This document shows positions 58,122 to 64,000 of a DNA stretch of 64,000 nt, in pieces (position 1 is the stretch's first letter; every line of letters starts with the position of its first letter). The notes beneath the pieces were generated by a model. The model saw nothing but the letters and a program-made list of their open reading frames with translations, ran no database searches and had not been told where the DNA came from. A program made the position numbers and the translations under genes. The stretch spans positions 1-64,000 of the forward strand of contig NZ_QRCC01000004.1 in assembly GCF_009833125.1 (NCBI RefSeq), read 5' to 3'. This DNA comes from Nitrosomonas sp. HPC101 (lineage in GTDB: Bacteria; Pseudomonadota; Gammaproteobacteria; Burkholderiales; Nitrosomonadaceae).

Positions 58122-59684
58122 GTGTTTTTTGAATGGGTGACCGATCCTGCTGCGTGGGCGGGACTGGCAACGCTGGTTATTCTGGAAATCGTACTTGGAA
58201 TCGATAACCTCGTTTTTATTGCGATACTGGCAGACAAGCTGCCGCCGGATCAGCGTAAAAAAGCGCGTATTGTTGGTCTGTCTCTGGCGCTGATTATGCG
58301 CCTTATTCTGCTGGCATCCATTTCCTGGGTGGTTACGCTGACTACGCCGCTGGTGACGGTTCTGGGTATCGATTTATCCTGGCGAAATATTATTCTTCTG
58401 TTCGGAGGCGTATTCCTGCTTTTCAAGGGAACAATGGAGTTGCATGAGCGACTGGAGGGCCATTCCGGACAGCAAGAAGGCAAGAATGTACACGCCGTAT
58501 TTTGGCAGGTCATCGTCCAGATTGTTGTGCTGGATGCGGTTTTCTCGCTGGACAGCATGATCACGGCGGTGGGCATGGTGGATCATCTCGCGGTAATGAT
58601 GATTGCTGTCATCATTGCAGTGGGTGTCATGATGGCATCTTCCGGACCGCTGATGACATTCGTCTCGAAACATCCTACGGTTGTAGTCCTGTGTCTGGGT
58701 TTTTTGATGATGATCGGCTTCTCGCTTGTGATAGAGGGTTTTAATTATCATGTCCCCAAAGGGTATCTCTACGCGGCAATCAGTTTCTCGATCCTGATTG
58801 AGGCATTTAATCAGATCGCCAGGCATAACAAGGAAAAATTCATCACGACCGGGGATTTGCGTGATCGTACAGCAGAGGCTGTATTGCGATTGCTGGGCGG
58901 GAAAAGGGGTGAGATCGGGTTGGGCGAGACTGCGGAAGTGATTGCGCAGCAGGTGGCCAAAAATGATCTGTTTGCCCGGGAGGAAAAGGAGATGATTGAA
59001 GGTGTGCTGACGCTGGCTGAGCGTCCTGCCATGTCCATCATGACGCCACGCACTGATATCGATTGGCTGGATTTGGAAGATACCAATGAAATGATCAGGT
59101 TAAAAATAATCGACAGCGGTCATTCACGTTTTCTGTTGTCACACGGCAGTGTGGATGAGTTTGTCGGCGCTGCATTTGCCAAGGATCTGTTGCGCGATAT
59201 TCTGGAAGAAGGGAAGATTAATCTGGAAAAATCACTGCGTCATCCGATTGTGGTGCATGAGCGAGTGCCCGTGATCAAGCTGATGGAGCAGCTTCGTGAT
59301 CAGTCGTTACAGTTGGCAGTAATTGTTGAGGAATATGGATCAGTTGAAGGTATTGTTACTCCGGCGGATATTCTGGAAGCGATTGCCGGCGAATTTCTGG
59401 ATGCGGGAGAAGAAAAACTGGTGGCCGAGCAGCAGGCGGATGGTTCATGGCTGATGGATGGATGGATCAGCATTCGCAAGGTATCCAATTTATTGGAGCT
59501 TGATCTGGTAGATGATGCGGAACGCTACTCTACGCTTGGGGGGTATCTGCTCTGGCAGCTGGGTTATATTCCAGTCGCAGGGGAGCAGATTACAGTTAAT
59601 GGCCTGATTTTCGAAATTGTTTCAGTCAACAGGCATAATATCGGCAAGGTACGTGTATACCGCATACAACCTGAAAATGAGTAA
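58122..59684 (+). CDS. TerC/CBS/CorC-domain membrane protein
   Basis: A 520-residue protein starting from GTG. Residues 1-240 form a TerC-type membrane domain with [20 protein letters not shown] and [19 protein letters not shown], whose acidic residues are conserved. Two CBS motifs follow at about 300-420 ([20 protein letters not shown] and [20 protein letters not shown]), and a CorC_HlyC domain ends the protein. Related E. coli proteins are YegH and YoaE. A role in metal ion homeostasis is inferred from family only. Confidence 0.9.
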   Translation: MFFEWVTDPAAWAGLATLVILEIVLGIDNLVFIAILADKLPPDQRKKARIVGLSLALIMRLILLASISWVVTLTTPLVTVLGIDLSWRNIILLFGGVFLLFKGTMELHERLEGHSGQQEGKNVHAVFWQVIVQIVVLDAVFSLDSMITAVGMVDHLAVMMIAVIIAVGVMMASSGPLMTFVSKHPTVVVLCLGFLMMIGFSLVIEGFNYHVPKGYLYAAISFSILIEAFNQIARHNKEKFITTGDLRDRTAEAVLRLLGGKRGEIGLGETAEVIAQQVAKNDLFAREEKEMIEGVLTLAERPAMSIMTPRTDIDWLDLEDTNEMIRLKIIDSGHSRFLLSHGSVDEFVGAAFAKDLLRDILEEGKINLEKSLRHPIVVHERVPVIKLMEQLRDQSLQLAVIVEEYGSVEGIVTPADILEAIAGEFLDAGEEKLVAEQQADGSWLMDGWISIRKVSNLLELDLVDDAERYSTLGGYLLWQLGYIPVAGEQITVNGLIFEIVSVNRHNIGKVRVYRIQPENE

Positions 59685-59890
59685 GAAGAGCACGCAGAGG
59701 ATGTTTGGAAGATCGTTTTGACCGCTGCGGGTTGAAAAGAAAACCGGCTTTTCACTGAATTTATATCTGTCGAGTTTTTTTACACGCTTTGCAGAGCTAT
59801 TTTCCTTGCTATTATTTTGGCAAAGGCGGATTTGAGAATTTCTATCTGTTACAGGGGATTATCCTGGAGGGTAGAGCATTTTTCATTTCA

Positions 59891-59907
59891 TGGCATAATT
59901 TTTGCTT
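59891..59907 (+). promoter_or_regulatory. Sigma-54 promoter for the lytic transglycosylase
   Basis: TGGCATAATTTTTGCTT matches TGGCAY-N5-TTGCT fully, with GG and GC ten bases apart. It lies 50 bases before the ATG at 59957. This is the best of the three sigma-54 sites. Confidence 0.7.
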
Positions 59908-59956
59908 GTTGTTTATTAATAAAACCAAGCCTTAATTATCCGGATAGAAAAGAAAT

Positions 59957-60862
59957 ATGCGCACCTACCAGAAGTGGCAGTGGATTGTGCTGAGTTTTTT
60001 AGCTCTGCATGCTGCTGTTGTTTTCAGCAGTGGATCTGCTTCCCAAGGAAAGTCCGGTAGTGCTGCAAATAATACTGAAATACTGGTGCAGCAGGCTCGT
60101 CAGTATGAACATGGCGAGGGTGTGCCGCAGGACAAGGAAAAAGCAGTGGAGTTGTATTGCCAGGCTGCCAGATTGGGCTCGGCAGAAGGACAGTATGCGC
60201 TGGGATGGATGTATGCCAATGGGCGCGGTGTTGAACGCAATGACAAGATTGCTGCCAGTCTGTTTGAAATGGCCGCCGCCCGGGGGCATGCCTATGCGCA
60301 AAAAATGCTGCAGCTCATGTCTTTGCCTGCCAATCAAAAGATACAGTTACCCGATTGCCTGAACGGAAATAATCATGCTCGTGTAAACACAGCGCCAGGT
60401 AAGTATTACATTGACCAGTCTGTATCTGCGCTTGTCAAGAAACTTGCCCCGCAATATGAGATTGATCCCGGCTTGGTGCTGGCAATTATTTCGGTTGAAT
60501 CCGGCTTCAATATACAGGCGATTTCACCTAAGAATGCGCAAGGACTGATGCAGCTTATCCCGGAGACCGCCGAACGGTTTCAGGTCAAGGATATCTTTGA
60601 TCCGGAAGATAATATCAAGGGAGGCATGGCCTATCTGAGATGGCTGCTTGCTTTCTTCAAAGGAGATGTGTCACTGGTTGCGGCAGCCTATAATGCGGGT
60701 GAAGGTGCGGTCGAGAAGTATCGCGGGATTCCACCTTATCCAGAAACCGTAAAATATGTCGACAAAATTTTGTCGCGTTACAGCAAAGTCACCCATCCAT
60801 TCCAACCGGGTGTGGTCAACAGAACTTCTTTTATTTTCACCTCGGCTGCGGCTGGACAATGA
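59957..60862 (+). CDS. Sel1-repeat lytic transglycosylase
   Basis: A 301-residue secreted protein. A signal peptide (WIVLSFLALHAAVVFSSGSA) is followed by two Sel1-type repeats (about residues 45-115: ARQYEHGEGVPQDKEKAVEL and YALGWMYANGRGVERN) and a SLT catalytic domain with AIISVESGFNIQAISPKNAQ, where the glutamate is catalytic, and GLMQLIPETAERF and AAYNAGEGAV. It cleaves peptidoglycan. The sigma-54 promoter upstream suggests link to surface or motility-related expression. Confidence 0.9.
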   Translation: MRTYQKWQWIVLSFLALHAAVVFSSGSASQGKSGSAANNTEILVQQARQYEHGEGVPQDKEKAVELYCQAARLGSAEGQYALGWMYANGRGVERNDKIAASLFEMAAARGHAYAQKMLQLMSLPANQKIQLPDCLNGNNHARVNTAPGKYYIDQSVSALVKKLAPQYEIDPGLVLAIISVESGFNIQAISPKNAQGLMQLIPETAERFQVKDIFDPEDNIKGGMAYLRWLLAFFKGDVSLVAAAYNAGEGAVEKYRGIPPYPETVKYVDKILSRYSKVTHPFQPGVVNRTSFIFTSAAAGQ

Positions 60863-61035
60863 GAGCACCGGATAAGTACTGCTGTACGAACCGATACACG
60901 ATCACTGCCAGCAAGTATTGTCGATAAATTTTACATGGCCTGCGCGGCAGGATGTAGTTCGTGCCTCATACATTCTACTGGACTGAATTGTCACGTCGCA
61001 ATGACTGGGTGAAGTTCAGCGGTGCACAGTGCAGT

Positions 61036-61695
61036 TTACAAATCAGGTGGGACGACAGTTTCGGCCAGGTTTTTCTCCTTAAATTCACATAAATCCACAA
61101 TCAGGCATTGCTGGCATAGAGGTTTTCTGGCCTTGCAGATGTAGCGTCCGTGCAGGATCAGCCAGTGGTGGGCGTCATGACGGAATTCATCCGGCACCAC
61201 TTTCAGCAGCTTGCGTTCCACTTCCACAACGTTTTTACCTGGCGCGATACCGGTACGGTTGGCCACGCGGAAGATATGTGTATCCACGGCGATGGTGGGT
61301 TCGCCAAAGGCAGTATTTAGAACTACGTTGGCGGTTTTGCGGCCAACGCCTGGCAGCTTTTCCAGTTCTTCCCGAGTACGAGGGATTTCGTTGTGATGCT
61401 GTTCGATCAATAATCGGCAGGTGGCGAGGATATTTCTGGTTTTGGTACGATACAGGCCGATGCGCTGAATGAACGAGCTGAGGCCGGTTTCTCCCAGTTG
61501 CAGAATTTGCTCTGGGGTATCTGCTACCGGAAATAGCTTGCGTGTAGCCAGATTGACGCTTTTATCCGTAGCCTGTGCTGAGAGGATGACGGCCACCAGC
61601 AATTGAAAAGGAGTGCTGTATTCCAGTTCAGTTGTTGGGTGTGGATTGGCTTCCCTGAAACGGATGAATATCTCGCGGCGTTGAGTAGCATTCAT
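61036..61695 (-). CDS. nth: Endonuclease III
   Basis: A 219-residue DNA glycosylase/AP lyase. The helix-hairpin-helix is [20 protein letters not shown] with the catalytic lysine, the catalytic aspartate is in [13 protein letters not shown], and the 4Fe-4S cluster cysteines are in [17 protein letters not shown], in the family spacing C-x6-C-x2-C-x5-C. It repairs oxidised pyrimidines. It overlaps rnfB by four bases, an arrangement widely seen in proteobacteria. Confidence 0.96.
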   Translation of the reverse strand: MNATQRREIFIRFREANPHPTTELEYSTPFQLLVAVILSAQATDKSVNLATRKLFPVADTPEQILQLGETGLSSFIQRIGLYRTKTRNILATCRLLIEQHHNEIPRTREELEKLPGVGRKTANVVLNTAFGEPTIAVDTHIFRVANRTGIAPGKNVVEVERKLLKVVPDEFRHDAHHWLILHGRYICKARKPLCQQCLIVDLCEFKEKNLAETVVPPDL

Positions 61696-62345
61696 TTTTT
61701 GAATGGAATGTTGGAACGTGCGAGTGCTGCGCGAGCGCGTTCCATAGCTGCCTGGATGGCGGCCTGCTTTGTGGCGGCTGCTTGCTGTAGAGTGGGGGCC
61801 GTGTCTGCTCCGGGTTTGTTCCGTTCCGGTTTACGGGTTTGCTGCTGGTTGCGCGCCAGCCTGAGTTGTCTGAGATGATAGCGTTCACGTGCGCCATTCG
61901 CCAGTTGCTGTTGGATTTCAGGCGTAGCCGGGCTGGGGATGGGCACCATGCTGATGCAATCCATCGGGCAGGGAGCGATACAGCGTTCACAGCCGGTGCA
62001 TAGTTCGGTCAAGACAGTATGCATGCATTTGGCTGCTCCGATGATGGCATCCACCGGACAGGCGCGCAGGCAGAAGGTGCAGCCGATACATTGTGCTTCA
62101 TCGATGAAGGCGACTGAGGGCGGTTTGGGGTGACCGTAAGCCGTATTCAACGGTTTCGGAGCGATGTGGAGGATAGCAGCAATGGTTGCGACGCCGGCAT
62201 CACCGCCAGGCGGGCATTGATCAATATCTGCCTGGCCCTCGACAATGGCTCTGGCATAGGGCTTGCATCCATCAAATCCGCACTGACCGCACTGGGTTTG
62301 TGGTAACGCAGCATCAATCTGTTCGATCAGTTTGTTTTTATCCAT
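61692..62345 (-). CDS. rnfB: RnfB/RsxB-type electron transport ferredoxin
   Basis: The start at 62345 ([14 protein letters not shown]) gives 217 residues; an upstream start in pyrD would add 19. Cluster motifs are [16 protein letters not shown] near residue 18, then two 4Fe-4S sets, [16 protein letters not shown] and [16 protein letters not shown]. The N-terminal membrane helix usual in RnfB is absent. The last 60 residues are a Gln/Ala-rich tail. No other rnf genes are adjacent. Its role as Rnf subunit or as a stand-alone ferredoxin is open. Confidence 0.85.
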   Translation of the reverse strand: MDKNKLIEQIDAALPQTQCGQCGFDGCKPYARAIVEGQADIDQCPPGGDAGVATIAAILHIAPKPLNTAYGHPKPPSVAFIDEAQCIGCTFCLRACPVDAIIGAAKCMHTVLTELCTGCERCIAPCPMDCISMVPIPSPATPEIQQQLANGARERYHLRQLRLARNQQQTRKPERNKPGADTAPTLQQAAATKQAAIQAAMERARAALARSNIPFKK

Positions 62346-63366
62346 TATCAGTGGAACGGGCACAAAGTAATGAAACTGTCTCCGTAACCAGATTCGGGCC
62401 ACGGTAAATCAATCCGGAATAAACTTGTACCAGACTGGCGCCAGCATCTATTTTGGCTTGTGCGTCTGGCGCTGACATAATGCCCCCCGCCCCGATAATG
62501 GGAATGGCTTGTTGGAGGTGATCGGCAAGCTGGCGGATAACTGCATTGCTGCGAACTGTTAATGGCGCCCCGCTCAACCCACCTTGTTCGTCGCCGTAGG
62601 GTAAATGTTCTGTGCCATATCGCGCGATGGTGGTATTGGTTGCAATAACTGCATCCATGCGGTGTTTAAGCAACAGTGATGCAATCGCGGCAATCTGTTC
62701 GGGTTCCAGGTCCGGTGCAATTTTAACTGCCAGCGGGGTATAGCGGCCATGCTGATCACTGAGTCGGGTCTGCTCTGTCTTAAGTGCGCTCAGCAGCTGT
62801 TCCAGCTCGATTTCATTTTGCAGTTGCCTGAGCTGTTTGGTATTGGGAGAGGAAATGTTGACGGTGACATAACTGGCATACGGGTACACTTTACGTAAAC
62901 CAATCAGATAGTCATCGACTGCATTCTGTAGAGGAGTATCTGCATTTTTACCGATGTTGATGCCCAGTATGCCGCGGTAACCGGATTGCTGGACATTTTC
63001 TATCAGCTTATCTACGCCCGCGTTGTTGAATCCCATCCGATTGATAATCGCTTTGGCACGTGGAATGCGGAACAGCCGTGGCCGAGGGTTGCCGGCCTGT
63101 GGGCGCGGGGTGACGGTTCCCACTTCAATAAAACCAAATCCCAGGGAGGCCAGTGCATCGATATAGGCTCCGTTCTTGTCGAGACCGGCAGCCAGTCCAA
63201 CGGGATTGGGAAAATCCAACCCCATGATGTGAACAGGTGCGCACTGGATGGCGCAACTGGGCAGCAGGCTGGCTTTCTTCAACAGGCCGAGGGCATCCAG
63301 GGTAAGAGTGTGAACTTTTTCGGCATCAAGCATAAACAGCAGCGGGCGTAACAGGTTGTATATCAT
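62338..63366 (-). CDS. pyrD: Dihydroorotate dehydrogenase (quinone, class 2)
   Basis: A 342-residue class 2 PyrD. It starts [19 protein letters not shown], the membrane-associating helix region, and has [38 protein letters not shown] with the catalytic serine, and [20 protein letters not shown]. It feeds electrons to quinone in pyrimidine synthesis. It overlaps bpt by four bases and ends within the start of rnfB. Confidence 0.95.
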   Translation of the reverse strand: MIYNLLRPLLFMLDAEKVHTLTLDALGLLKKASLLPSCAIQCAPVHIMGLDFPNPVGLAAGLDKNGAYIDALASLGFGFIEVGTVTPRPQAGNPRPRLFRIPRAKAIINRMGFNNAGVDKLIENVQQSGYRGILGINIGKNADTPLQNAVDDYLIGLRKVYPYASYVTVNISSPNTKQLRQLQNEIELEQLLSALKTEQTRLSDQHGRYTPLAVKIAPDLEPEQIAAIASLLLKHRMDAVIATNTTIARYGTEHLPYGDEQGGLSGAPLTVRSNAVIRQLADHLQQAIPIIGAGGIMSAPDAQAKIDAGASLVQVYSGLIYRGPNLVTETVSLLCARSTDNG

Positions 63367-64000
63367 TCAGGTTGTTGTACAGGTTTCTGATATTGCCACT
63401 GGTTGTCAATCAGGAGCTGGAGTGGTTGGAAATTGGTTTTATAGCGCATTTTTCGGCTGTTTTTGATCCAGTAACCCAGATAAAGATAAGGTAGTCGGTC
63501 ATGATGGCATTGTGCTATTTGCCACAAGATATTAAAGGTGCCATAGCTGGCTCCGGCGATATCCGGATCAAAAAAGGTATATACCGAAGAGAATCCATCC
63601 GGCAGCTGGTCGATGATACTGATCATGCGCAGCTGTTGATTTTCGTGAAATGTTACCAGAAAGGAGTCGACCGTACTTTTCAGGAGGAAATTACAATACT
63701 GTTCATGCCCGTTTTGATCATCAAGATCCATGCCGCCACCGGGATGACGCGATTTCTGGTAACGCTGGTAGAGATCAAAGTGTGCAGGGTTGAAATGAAG
63801 GGGATGCCGGTCAGTCTGCAAATGCTGATATCGCTTCCATATTCTGCGTTGGGTGCGGCTGGGGGTGAACAGCGCCACCGGGATGCGCACGGGGATGCAG
63901 GCGTGACATAGCTCGCAATCCGGACGGTAGATGAGATCACCGCTGCGGCGATACCCTCGCCGGATCAATTGGGCGTAGATATCGCGATCCGGGATGTTCT
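63363..64000 (-). CDS. bpt: Aspartate/glutamate leucyltransferase (partial)
   Basis: The frame stays open to the window edge, so the N-terminus lies outside. Visible parts include [20 protein letters not shown], then Cx[36 protein letters not shown] and [20 protein letters not shown], which identify the arginyl/leucyl transferase family. Bacterial members (Bpt) add leucine to proteins as an N-degron. It overlaps pyrD by four bases. The missing part is about 30-50 residues. Confidence 0.93.
   Translation of the reverse strand, partial: NIPDRDIYAQLIRRGYRRSGDLIYRPDCELCHACIPVRIPVALFTPSRTQRRIWKRYQHLQTDRHPLHFNPAHFDLYQRYQKSRHPGGGMDLDDQNGHEQYCNFLLKSTVDSFLVTFHENQQLRMISIIDQLPDGFSSVYTFFDPDIAGASYGTFNILWQIAQCHHDRLPYLYLGYWIKNSRKMRYKTNFQPLQLLIDNQWQYQKPVQQPE

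Overview
The window looks like a chromosomal segment of a betaproteobacterial ammonia oxidiser of the Nitrosomonas type. This is inferred from gene content and order: tuf followed by an unbroken S10-spc-alpha ribosomal block, then ratA/smpB, heme A synthase, ffs-dnaX-ebfC, a PEP-CTERM protein with an exosortase-type acyltransferase, and an NnrS/truncated-haemoglobin NO module. Species was not established. No rRNA, CRISPR array, prophage or intact insertion sequence was seen.

Layout. 1-14042: end of tuf, then S10 to L17, all on the + strand, tightly packed and visibly AT-richer than what follows, with secY, infA and rpoA embedded. 14111-23920: tRNA-Thr, ratA/rnfH-like pair divergent from smpB-ctaA-RDD, 4.5S RNA, dnaX-ebfC-rluB, prmB (which modifies L3, encoded at 515-1165), tadA, an L,D-transpeptidase and malic enzyme. 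24050-34377: serB, a decayed HDOD-GGDEF gene, pepA-holC-hypothetical-valS, hemE, a Tag-like glycosylase, rpoZ and gmk. 34513-44379: tRNA-Val, nudB-aspS-fmdB, a small inverted-repeat element, two nucleotide-sugar genes (manC, wecB), the NO module, yajQ and pyrF.

44857-57210 is the accessory region of most interest. Two different GNAT-like N-acyltransferases (one exosortase/LuxI-like, one FeeM-like) flank a LolA-like periplasmic protein, a LolD/MacB-type ATPase, a DUF1302-like outer-membrane barrel, two related FtsX/MacB permeases, a ThiF/E1-like adenylating enzyme, a nitroreductase, a PEP-CTERM protein and a fatty-acid desaturase. I read this as a candidate pathway that makes an acylated (amino-acid or peptide) metabolite and exports it across the envelope. 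A 26-codon ORF with its own ribosome-binding site lies just upstream of the E1-like gene. Sigma-54-type promoters with the exact GG-N10-GC spacing precede the PEP-CTERM gene, the FeeM-like gene and, further on, a lytic transglycosylase.

57630-64000: a decayed coiled-coil gene, a TerC/CBS/CorC membrane protein, a Sel1-SLT lytic transglycosylase, then nth-rnfB-pyrD-bpt on the - strand, with bpt cut by the window edge. Three decayed genes (HDOD-GGDEF, MNT nucleotidyltransferase, DUF3782-like) and several short repeats suggest ongoing gene loss in the accessory parts.
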